Positions 50,746 through 59,377 of a stretch of 64,000 nucleotides of DNA are shown one piece after another. Each line of letters begins with the position of its first letter. The stretch's first letter is position 1. The notes below the pieces were generated by a model. It had not been told where the DNA came from. It searched no databases and was given only the letters and a program-made list of their open reading frames with translations. This stretch comes from Treponema sp. CETP13 (GTDB taxonomy: Bacteria; Spirochaetota; Spirochaetia; Treponematales; Treponemataceae). Made by a program: the position numbers and the translations under genes. The stretch is from contig MLPZ01000001.1 in NCBI GenBank assembly GCA_001885315.1, positions 186,001 through 250,000 on the forward strand. Direction: 5' to 3'.

Positions 50746-51418
50746 TACCTTACAAAAAGGAATACAACTGTATACACGAGGTAAATACCCAGATGCGCTT
50801 ACTGTGCTACTTTCTTTGGATCTACCTGAGGATGATGAAGAAGCGCTAGAAATTGCATATTATACAGGGTTGTCCTATGTCCAAATGAAAAGGTACAACG
50901 AAGCTTTATTATATTTAGAGCAGGTTGTAACGGCAACTACCGATGAAAAAAGACTTGAACAATGCAGGCTAACGCTTTCCATTATTTATAATATGACTGG
51001 AAGAGATAAACTTGCTGAATATGAAATAAATGAGCTGTTAGAAAATGGAAATGATTCTTGTGCTGCTTACTGTGCACGTGCTTTTATTGAATGGGAACAG
51101 GGACAAAGCGAGAAAGCTGTAAAAGATTATGAAACAGCGCTCAAATTAGATAGTGAGAGTCCAACAGCATTAAATGGACTTGGTTATGTACTAGCTTGTC
51201 TTGATCGAGAATTAACACGTGCATTATCACTTTGTAAACGAGCTGTAGATATTCTGCCAAATTCACCTGCTTGTTTAGATTCTCTTGGGTGGGTTTACTA
51301 TATGCTAGGATTAGATAAAGAAGCTCAAACGTATATCTCTCGAGCCTATTCGTATAATAAAAATAGCAAAGAGATATATGGTCATTATATAAAAATAATG
51401 AAAGGGGCTGAAGGATAG
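50738..51418 (+). CDS. TPR-repeat protein
   Basis: I chose the start at 50738 (MADTLQKGIQLYTRGKY, 226 aa), overlapping the surE stop by 8 nt, rather than the earlier ATG inside surE. Five to six TPRs are visible (for example YTRGKYPDALTVLLSL, NALGYV-like LNGLGYVLACLDRELTRALS and SLGWVYYMLGLDKEAQTYIS). No signal peptide. It is translationally coupled to surE and the next exported protein; likely a partner-binding adaptor. Confidence 0.8.
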   Translation: MADTLQKGIQLYTRGKYPDALTVLLSLDLPEDDEEALEIAYYTGLSYVQMKRYNEALLYLEQVVTATTDEKRLEQCRLTLSIIYNMTGRDKLAEYEINELLENGNDSCAAYCARAFIEWEQGQSEKAVKDYETALKLDSESPTALNGLGYVLACLDRELTRALSLCKRAVDILPNSPACLDSLGWVYYMLGLDKEAQTYISRAYSYNKNSKEIYGHYIKIMKGAEG

Positions 51419-53460
51419 TGTTAAAACTAAGAAATAGTATACTTTTTTGTTTTTTGTTATTTAGTATGTTCAATCCGCTCTTAGCTCAAGAAAAGGCTAT
51501 ATCTCCTGCCGATTTAGAATTTGCAGAAGAGGATTTCAGAAGAGGGGTTCAATCGTATTATCGTGGATCATACAATGATGCACTCTTACTTTTTGAAAAT
51601 GCATATTCATATAACCCTCAAGATAATCGTATTCTTGATTGGCTTGGAAAAGCGTATTATCGCTCTGGAATAGAAGGGACTTCTCTACAACAATGGCAAG
51701 TAGCTTCTGATGCTGGGTATGGTGGATTACTATTACAAAATCGCATAGATATTGTTTCAAATAGGCGAGTTTCACAAGATTCGAACGAACAAACTTCAAG
51801 TTTTGTTGAAGTAGGAAATTTCCCCGGTTACAATAATGGCAATGTATATTTTAGCCAACCAAGTGCGGTTTTACCTCTTTCAGATGGTACGTTTTGGGTT
51901 GTTGCTTATGGTTCAAATGAAATTGTAAAGTTAGATGTAAACGGTCATGTTCTTTATCGTGTTCAAGGTACATTAGCTGGCTTTGATAGACCAATGGATA
52001 TAATAAAATTAGATGATGGGCGTTTATTGGTTAGTGAATATGCAGGGGATCGGATTTCTCTTCTTTCTTCAAAAGGAGATTTTATTTCTTCATTTGGAGA
52101 AAAAGGATGTGATGATGGTTGCCTGCTAGGGCCCCAATATATGGCTCTCGATTCGAGTGAAAATATATTTGTTTCAGATTTTGGGAATGGTAGAATTTCT
52201 GTTTTTTCTTCTGGTAAAACAGATAATACTGAACTTGGAGAGTTCCTCTTTTCTTTTGGTAATTTTACAGCTCCTTCTGGTATAGCCATAATTAACGATA
52301 TAGTATATGTTGCGGATACTGTTAAAGGTTCTATAGACATGTATGATATTTCTGGAAATTATCTTGGCGTTTTAGTTCAAGAAGGCTCCTTAAATCATCC
52401 TGAATCTATGAAAAAATGGGAAACATATTTGTTGTGTGTGGATGGTCGGCAAGTTATTACAATTGATACAGTAACAGGAGCAATTTATAAAACAGCTAAT
52501 GCTGGATTGAGCGATACAAAACTGACCTGTGCTGCTGTTGATGTTAATAATAATATTATTGCAACAAGTTTTTCAGATAGTGAAATATTTTTAATTTCAC
52601 CAATAACAGAATTAGTTGGAGGAATGTTTGTTCAAATTGAGAGAGTTAATTCTGATAACTTCCCTAAAGTTACTTTAGAAGTTAGAGTCGAAAATCGTAA
52701 AAGACAACCTATTGTGGGGCTACGAGCAAATAATTTTCTTATTACTGAAAATAAACAAATAGGTCAAGAATATGAATTTGATGGGGCTTTTTCTTCTCAG
52801 AAATTATGTGATATAGCAATTGTTTTAGATAATTCTAATTTAGATACGACGGCACAGCATTCTATGGAGCTTGCTGTACAAGAAATTGCTCAGAGTATGG
52901 GTGGAAAGGGAACTCTTACTATTGTTTCTGCTGGCGAAATCCCTGTCTTAGAATATACGGGGTCACCAACAGAAATGCAAAATTTTACATATTCGTCACT
53001 TAAAGGCGTTGCAGGAAATCAAGTCCCAATAGATTTGGGAATTAGACTTGCTGCTACTACAATCATGAATGGAAATAAAAAACGTTCAATTGTATGTATA
53101 ACTGAAGGTCATGATTATCCAAATAGATTTAGTAGTTATGGGCTGGCAGATATTTCAGCTTATTTAAATAATAATGGAATATACTTTTGTGCAGTTACAT
53201 TGCAAAATAATGCACTAGATGCCGGCCTTAATTATATTACTAGCCAAACGCCTGGAAAATCTTATTATGTATATCGAGCCGAAGGTCTTACTAATATAGC
53301 AAATGATATTATCGATATTCCTTGTGGTTTATATCAGTTTTCATATGTTTCTAGTCAATCGACAGATTTTGGTCGCAAATATCTTCCTGTTGAAATAGAA
53401 GTTTATTTGTTAAATAGTTCGGGACGTGATGAAACTGGTTATTATGCACCTTTAGAATAG
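51418..53460 (+). CDS. Exported TPR-NHL propeller protein with vWA-like C-terminus
   Basis: A 680-residue exported protein. Its GTG overlaps the previous stop (TAGTG). A signal peptide (ILFCFLLFSMFNPLLAQ) is followed by a TPR region (about 28-100), an NHL-type beta-propeller (about 125-400, blades such as NVYFSQPSAVLPLSDGTFWV and DRPMDIIKLDDGRLLVSEY), a linker and a von Willebrand A-like domain (about 465-660). The vWA opens DIAIVLDNSNLD; MIDAS DxSxS is changed to DNSNL, so metal binding is uncertain. I recall a treponemal homologue. It is the end of the surE-TPR unit and abuts the convergent dinB fusion gene by one base. Confidence 0.75.
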   Translation: MLKLRNSILFCFLLFSMFNPLLAQEKAISPADLEFAEEDFRRGVQSYYRGSYNDALLLFENAYSYNPQDNRILDWLGKAYYRSGIEGTSLQQWQVASDAGYGGLLLQNRIDIVSNRRVSQDSNEQTSSFVEVGNFPGYNNGNVYFSQPSAVLPLSDGTFWVVAYGSNEIVKLDVNGHVLYRVQGTLAGFDRPMDIIKLDDGRLLVSEYAGDRISLLSSKGDFISSFGEKGCDDGCLLGPQYMALDSSENIFVSDFGNGRISVFSSGKTDNTELGEFLFSFGNFTAPSGIAIINDIVYVADTVKGSIDMYDISGNYLGVLVQEGSLNHPESMKKWETYLLCVDGRQVITIDTVTGAIYKTANAGLSDTKLTCAAVDVNNNIIATSFSDSEIFLISPITELVGGMFVQIERVNSDNFPKVTLEVRVENRKRQPIVGLRANNFLITENKQIGQEYEFDGAFSSQKLCDIAIVLDNSNLDTTAQHSMELAVQEIAQSMGGKGTLTIVSAGEIPVLEYTGSPTEMQNFTYSSLKGVAGNQVPIDLGIRLAATTIMNGNKKRSIVCITEGHDYPNRFSSYGLADISAYLNNNGIYFCAVTLQNNALDAGLNYITSQTPGKSYYVYRAEGLTNIANDIIDIPCGLYQFSYVSSQSTDFGRKYLPVEIEVYLLNSSGRDETGYYAPLE

Positions 53461-53461
53461 G

Positions 53462-56400
53462 TTAAAAGTTAATGTCTCCACCTATACTTATAGTATTTGT
53501 TAGTTCAAAACTATCTGTAGCAAGTAAAATTGTTTCTTCTATGCTCGTGTATATATCTAAAAAATCTGTAATAGAAGCTGTAAGAATATGACTTAAACTT
53601 ATTGAGTGCTCTTTTTCATCATCTGAGTCATTATTTAATTCGTAGGAAAAAGATTCTTCTCGTTCTGCATTTTTAGACTCATCTAAAAACTCAGGTTTAA
53701 ATTGCATTACCAAATCAGTTATAAAACAATCCGGTTTATTCCATGTATAAGTCGCAGATAATTCTAACGAATCAGAATCATCTGTATCAAAATCACTTTC
53801 AAGAGTAAAAGAGAGCATGTCATCATTTTTTATATAAATATTTGTTTGTGAATACAGTTCAATTTCTGTTGTAATTGTATCTTCAAATTTAAAAGTAGCA
53901 CTGGCAGAATTAATAAATTCATCTTCTTCATACCATGAAAATAAGGTATGAGAACCAATCGTACCAAAGCAGTTAAAAGCAGTTCCAGCAATTCCAACTG
54001 ATGTTTGGTATATATCCGTATAGTCAGAAGATGAAGCTTGCACATCTCTTTCTAAAGCAATTGAAGCCGAAGATGGAATAAAAAAGTCGAGGACAGAGGC
54101 AAAAATAGGTCTTTTCCAAGAAAAACCGACGGATGACACTGTTGTATTTGTTTGAATATCTTCATTTGTAAGGCAAGTTTCCATTAATTCTTCTGCAAGG
54201 ATTTGATTGTAAAGCCCTGCAAATGGGTATGCAATCCAAAATGATTTTTGATATGGCAAGGAATTGTACCAATCATAGTAATTAGTAAAATAAGTTGTAT
54301 TTTCAGAAGCATCTGTTGTTGTAGTGCATTTTTTCTTAAAACTAATTTGAAACCCCTGCATGTTTATAGAAAAAGGGATTTCAAATGTCATAGTATTATA
54401 TGCTATGTTTTCATCTGTAGTGTCGTTGTTTGAAGCGTCGAAGGACAAAACCGGGGTTACAGAAATTGCAGGGATTACTACTGTAAGAGTAGAATTTAAG
54501 GAAATTTCTTTATTGGAAGCATCTGTGTCGCCAGTACTAAATTGCAAATTTGAAAGGTTTCCCCAGGAACTAGTAAATGCATTTGTTGTTATTGAATCAA
54601 ACTGTGAACAAACAGGGCTATCTAAAGATTGACTTGCACTTCCTTTAATATACAATGTTGGCATTAAATATGTAAATATTGGATTGAGACGAATACTAGA
54701 AGAAAAATCTTGTTCTGCACTTGTTGTGTCGGTCGTTGCAGAGGCAGAAGAAGATAGTGTTAACGGAATTCCGATCTTAGAGAGCTGAATCTGTGCTTTT
54801 GAACTGCGTGTTCCTTCAAGAGCGACATAGTTTGTAGAAAAATTGGTGCTATCTTCTCCAGAAAGTATGTTAAATAGTATACTTTTTTCAAAATTTAGAT
54901 TGTTTGTTTTGAGCGAATATCCAAGGCCTGTAAATTCTAGAGTAGTTGTATCTGCATCAAATAATGAATTTATGCTAGTAGAAATATCTAAAAGAGGAAT
55001 TGTTGTTTCTGCAGTTGCATCTGTTTCGATAATAGCACTGGTTTCTGTTGAATATTGGTCTCCGTTACTTATAGAACCTTCTGAGTTTATATCAAGAGAG
55101 GTGTCTTGGGCAAAAATAAAACCACTAGAATTTGTAAAATCTTTTTGTTGTGCCCATGATAGAGCGAGAATATCGGTGATTTTTGCTTCTAATTGTGTTT
55201 CCGAAAAATATATTTCATCAATATATAACGAACCACTATTTCCGCTAGCTTCTGCTAAAGTTTGTGCATCACCATAATCATCTGTTTGTAAAATCTCTAT
55301 TGTAAGACAGGTTGGCGAAACATCTGAGTCTATGCTGTACGAAAAAAGACTTTCATCTATTGTTACATCGTTTATCGAAAGTGTTTTATTTACCATGTCA
55401 AATGAGCATTTCTGCCAGTTATCTTCAAATTTGCTCACTGCATCTGGATACAAGGTGAGTGTTATGGCGTTGTCGGTGTCGTCTGTATCAGGTCGGTCAA
55501 ATGAAAATGTAATAGTATAATTTTCATCGCTATCAAAATAGGCAAAAAAGTTTAAGGTGCTGTATTCGGAGAAGGGAATGCTGTCGGTATACTTTACAGC
55601 TGTAATTTCAGTAATATCTGTATCATCATCTATACTTGAATCTCCACTCCATGAGATTTCTTGAACGTAATTGGTAGAATCTGTATTAAAGGTGAGCATT
55701 TCTGCCAATTGAGTTCCCGCACTACTTGGTGGAAGAATCTCTTTAGTTTTTACCGATGAATATCCGTCTGGGCAGTTTGCAGCAAAGGATACTTGCGTTA
55801 CAGAACATGTTTGGATTATGAGAGGGGACTCTTCATTCCCTTCTTCTGTCGAACTTTCAATAATAATACGTGCACAGGTATTATCATCTATGCGAGCTCT
55901 GTCTACGTCACTAAGAGTAATTGTGTAAGTCGAATCTACATATAAATCTTGATTATTAGGATCGAGATACCGTTTTGGTGAGAGAGATGTTACTTCTCCC
56001 GTGTCAGAAACACCTAATTGTAGATATGCTTTACAATCGGGCTCATTTGTTTCATCATAAGCAAAACAGTCTCCATCGAGCCCTTCAAGTTGAATAATAA
56101 ATTCTTGGGCGGTTGCAATACTTGATGAAGAGTCAGCAAATTGGAATGATTGGTATGCGGTCCCTTTATTCTCTTCGGTTATGCTTTCATCAGTGAAATT
56201 AGTGGTTAGTGTTAATTCATAACCTGTTGTTGTCTCTGATCGACTAACACTCGCTTCTATGGACTGAGAAGCGTCATCAATTATTGGATCGCTGTCCAAA
56301 TATAAGGTTATAGGTTCATCATCATTCATGCTAAAAACTCGTAAATTTCCTGAGATATTATTTTCTTTTAAGGTTCCCGCAATTGTGTTGTTTAGAGAGA

Positions 56401-59374
56401 GTGAATCGGTGTGTAAATTTGTGTTAAATGCAAGGGTTGCAGACAGGGAAGTTGTATCATCGAGTGTAAAATAATCAGTGTCTTCAAGAATAGGATAAAA
56501 AAACGACCCAGAAATATTATAATCAAAAAAAGTAGATACTGTTTTTTTAAATCCGACTGCAACAGTTAATAATCCTGTATCGGCATCATCATCATATTCT
56601 GACCATTTTATGAGTATTGTGTCGACATCTGAAGGATTTGGAGATAGGGTGACAGTTCCATCGTCACTATCGTAAATAAAATTTTGTTCTTTTATACCGT
56701 TTCGATATACTTCAATAGAACTTGTTGTGACATTTGTTCCAATATTCAACTCATCTACACTAGAATATGTCTCTAAAGATAATTCTAAATCTGTTAGTGG
56801 TTCATCACTTACATATACAGATGGATTTGTTTGTGCAAGTGGATATCGATCAAGCAAAACATCATCTACACTGTATACCTGTATTACGGTAAAACTGTCT
56901 CCAAAAAAATCTGTATCGGTAAAAGTTCCACCAAAAAGGGATGAATTTTCAAGTGTTTTTGCTGCAAAATCACTAGACGTTGATTCAGAAGATTCATATT
57001 GGACTGTTACAGATTCTGCTGTTTCGCCGGATGATGTTTTATAGAGAGAATAATCAGCAAAAGGAGAAAAGCATCCTGAACGCTGTAGATACAGTGCCCA
57101 AGATTCAGAACTTGCTATATCAGAAGAAGAATCAGATGTGCTACCTGTATTAACAAAAAGGTATTCAAGATTAGTATCACTAGTTTCTCCTCCACATAAC
57201 TCAGTAAAATCGACTTGTATACCTTCTTTGTCGAGTCCTTCGTCGAATGTGGTTTGTATAGTCCCTAAAAAAGAGCTGGAATCATCCCACCCCCCCAAAT
57301 CACCTTTTAAAGTATCATCAGAATAAGAGGTAAAAAAGCGAACAAGGATATTCCCTGTCTGAGCATTTTTAAAGACAATAGAATTGATTGACGGTAAAAG
57401 CATGTAATCATCTGAACTAATAATTTCATAATATTTTCCGTCCTCATCGACATAATCAACGTCAGATTCGTCTGTATCCTCGTCTACTTCGAGCAATAGT
57501 TCAAAAATATTGTCAAAAGCTTCTTCTGGCAGCTCGAAACGCAGACTCCCATTATATTCATCAAGTCCTATCGTTGTTTCTGTAACTTCGTTTTGACCTA
57601 CCCATTCTTTTTCATAGCTTTCTATTTTATCGTAGCGTATAATCGAATTAGCCTGCCAATCGTCTCCACTCCATTCTGTCATAAATCCGGGCATTTGTGA
57701 TGAATTATCACTACTTCCATATCCTACATCTGAAATACCGTACGTATCAGGAAAATCAATATATCTGTTTCCAATTCTAGCATGTTTTAAAAAACCATCC
57801 CCATAATAGCCTGCAGCAACTGTATTGTTATCAAAGTCATCGGCTACATTTGCTTCAAAATACCACGTTTTAAAAAGAAAAAACCATGCAGTAAGATCTA
57901 CATCTGTATCTAAAACAAAAGAATCTTGTTCAAAAGAAACGGAATCATCATCACTGTCTTTTGAAATAGTAGAAGAAGCAGTTAAAGATGTATCCCATTC
58001 TCCCTCGGCAAAAAATTCTACATTTTCATCATCCGAAGATATTTCGTATAAAGATTCAGGGTCTTCAGCTTCTAATTCTTTGGGAAAGTCTATCGCATAT
58101 AATGAACTTTTAGATTGTAGTGATGTTGGTGAAGGGGTAAAAAAAGTACAGACAGGAATAAAAAGTGCAAAAATAAAAGCAAAATTATGCCGTCTCGCTG
58201 GATTTTTTGTAAGAAGCCGAGCTTTTTGTATTTTTATATTTGAATCTTTTGATTGAATATGCATAATGGTGTTTTCAATTTTACGTTTTTTTTCATCACC
58301 AAAATCAAATAATTCCGCTTGTTGAGGAATATCTGAACTTTCTAGATTTTGTGCTCCACACCCAATTAAGCGAATTCCTCTATCCTTTTCGTGCTTTTTA
58401 TGAAATAGTGAAACAACTCTACTATAAAAATCATCTGTAGAAAGAAAACATCGGTCTGTGGTAATTTGTGCAGTTAATGTTGTAAAATCTTCATACCGTA
58501 TTTTTATAGCTGCTGTCTTGCTGTTCCAGCCTTTTTTCATCATTCTAAAAAAAATTTCATAGCTTAAGTCCATAAGCGTTGTTTCTAATATATAAGGATC
58601 TTTTACATCCACTGGGAAAGTTCGCTCAGAACTAATAGAATGCGATTTTGCTTTTGTATTAAATTTTTCAGTTATATTGCCACGAACAGCATTTGCTAAA
58701 AAATGGGCTGTAGTCGAACCAACGATGCCCGCGAGCATGTTTTCAGACGCTGCATGCAACAATTGTGTAGAATTTATACCAGCTTTTTTAAGCTTTTCTA
58801 GAGTTTTATTTCCAAGCCCCCAAATTTTATTTAGAGGCAAAGAAAGCATAAAGGATTCCTCATCTCCATTTTTTATATAATAAATTCCGTTTGGTTTTTT
58901 TATATCAGATGCTATTTTTGCAATGTATTTATTCGACGCGAGCCCTATAGAAACGGTAAGTCCTGTTTTATCAAAAACTTCCTGTTGAAGTCGTTTTGCT
59001 GTATCAATAGGATTTCCAAATAGTTTTTCTGTTCCTGTAATGTCAATAAACGCTTCATCAACAGACATTTGTTGAACATCAGGTGAATAGTTACAAAATA
59101 TTTGCATTACTTCTTGTGATTTTTCTTGATAGCGTTTCATTCTGCCTCTCAAAAAAATTCCTTGGGGACAAAGTTTATAAGCCTGAAAAATAGGCATTGC
59201 AGAATGAATCCCAAATTTACGTGCTTCGTAGGAGCAAGTTGAAACAACTCCTCTTTTGTCAGTTGGCAAACTTCCTACAATAACTGGTTTGTTACGATAC
59301 TCAGGATTGTCTAATTGTTCTACAGAAGCAAAAAATGCATCTAAGTCAACATGCAGAAACTGGGGATTACTCAT
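53462..59374 (-). CDS. dinB: DNA polymerase IV joined in frame to an exported outer-membrane-type protein
   Basis: One uninterrupted frame of 1970 codons. Residues 1-391 are a complete DinB: HVDLDAFFASVEQ, SVDEAFIDITGTEKLFG, SIGLASNKYIAKIAS, the WGLGNKTLEKLKKAG hairpin and an LFDFG beta-clamp motif near the end. From about residue 392 a signal-like segment follows (PARRHNFAFIFALFIPVCTF) with a probable cleavage after SSLYA (about 428). The remaining 1540 residues are acidic, Ser/Thr-rich, beta-strand-rich and end in F (TNTISIGGDINF), as outer-membrane barrels do. The only internal ATG before the signal is Met371, without a Shine-Dalgarno. It may be a read-through of two genes after stop loss, or a real fusion. 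Confidence 0.8.
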   Translation of the reverse strand: MSNPQFLHVDLDAFFASVEQLDNPEYRNKPVIVGSLPTDKRGVVSTCSYEARKFGIHSAMPIFQAYKLCPQGIFLRGRMKRYQEKSQEVMQIFCNYSPDVQQMSVDEAFIDITGTEKLFGNPIDTAKRLQQEVFDKTGLTVSIGLASNKYIAKIASDIKKPNGIYYIKNGDEESFMLSLPLNKIWGLGNKTLEKLKKAGINSTQLLHAASENMLAGIVGSTTAHFLANAVRGNITEKFNTKAKSHSISSERTFPVDVKDPYILETTLMDLSYEIFFRMMKKGWNSKTAAIKIRYEDFTTLTAQITTDRCFLSTDDFYSRVVSLFHKKHEKDRGIRLIGCGAQNLESSDIPQQAELFDFGDEKKRKIENTIMHIQSKDSNIKIQKARLLTKNPARRHNFAFIFALFIPVCTFFTPSPTSLQSKSSLYAIDFPKELEAEDPESLYEISSDDENVEFFAEGEWDTSLTASSTISKDSDDDSVSFEQDSFVLDTDVDLTAWFFLFKTWYFEANVADDFDNNTVAAGYYGDGFLKHARIGNRYIDFPDTYGISDVGYGSSDNSSQMPGFMTEWSGDDWQANSIIRYDKIESYEKEWVGQNEVTETTIGLDEYNGSLRFELPEEAFDNIFELLLEVDEDTDESDVDYVDEDGKYYEIISSDDYMLLPSINSIVFKNAQTGNILVRFFTSYSDDTLKGDLGGWDDSSSFLGTIQTTFDEGLDKEGIQVDFTELCGGETSDTNLEYLFVNTGSTSDSSSDIASSESWALYLQRSGCFSPFADYSLYKTSSGETAESVTVQYESSESTSSDFAAKTLENSSLFGGTFTDTDFFGDSFTVIQVYSVDDVLLDRYPLAQTNPSVYVSDEPLTDLELSLETYSSVDELNIGTNVTTSSIEVYRNGIKEQNFIYDSDDGTVTLSPNPSDVDTILIKWSEYDDDADTGLLTVAVGFKKTVSTFFDYNISGSFFYPILEDTDYFTLDDTTSLSATLAFNTNLHTDSLSLNNTIAGTLKENNISGNLRVFSMNDDEPITLYLDSDPIIDDASQSIEASVSRSETTTGYELTLTTNFTDESITEENKGTAYQSFQFADSSSSIATAQEFIIQLEGLDGDCFAYDETNEPDCKAYLQLGVSDTGEVTSLSPKRYLDPNNQDLYVDSTYTITLSDVDRARIDDNTCARIIIESSTEEGNEESPLIIQTCSVTQVSFAANCPDGYSSVKTKEILPPSSAGTQLAEMLTFNTDSTNYVQEISWSGDSSIDDDTDITEITAVKYTDSIPFSEYSTLNFFAYFDSDENYTITFSFDRPDTDDTDNAITLTLYPDAVSKFEDNWQKCSFDMVNKTLSINDVTIDESLFSYSIDSDVSPTCLTIEILQTDDYGDAQTLAEASGNSGSLYIDEIYFSETQLEAKITDILALSWAQQKDFTNSSGFIFAQDTSLDINSEGSISNGDQYSTETSAIIETDATAETTIPLLDISTSINSLFDADTTTLEFTGLGYSLKTNNLNFEKSILFNILSGEDSTNFSTNYVALEGTRSSKAQIQLSKIGIPLTLSSSASATTDTTSAEQDFSSSIRLNPIFTYLMPTLYIKGSASQSLDSPVCSQFDSITTNAFTSSWGNLSNLQFSTGDTDASNKEISLNSTLTVVIPAISVTPVLSFDASNNDTTDENIAYNTMTFEIPFSINMQGFQISFKKKCTTTTDASENTTYFTNYYDWYNSLPYQKSFWIAYPFAGLYNQILAEELMETCLTNEDIQTNTTVSSVGFSWKRPIFASVLDFFIPSSASIALERDVQASSSDYTDIYQTSVGIAGTAFNCFGTIGSHTLFSWYEEDEFINSASATFKFEDTITTEIELYSQTNIYIKNDDMLSFTLESDFDTDDSDSLELSATYTWNKPDCFITDLVMQFKPEFLDESKNAEREESFSYELNNDSDDEKEHSISLSHILTASITDFLDIYTSIEETILLATDSFELTNTISIGGDINF

Positions 59375-59377
59375 ATG

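Noticed and set aside
54843-58256. Several plus-strand open frames opposite the exported half of the dinB fusion
   Set aside because: They are short, lack ribosome sites, and reflect the Ser/Asp-rich codon pattern of the real gene on the other strand.
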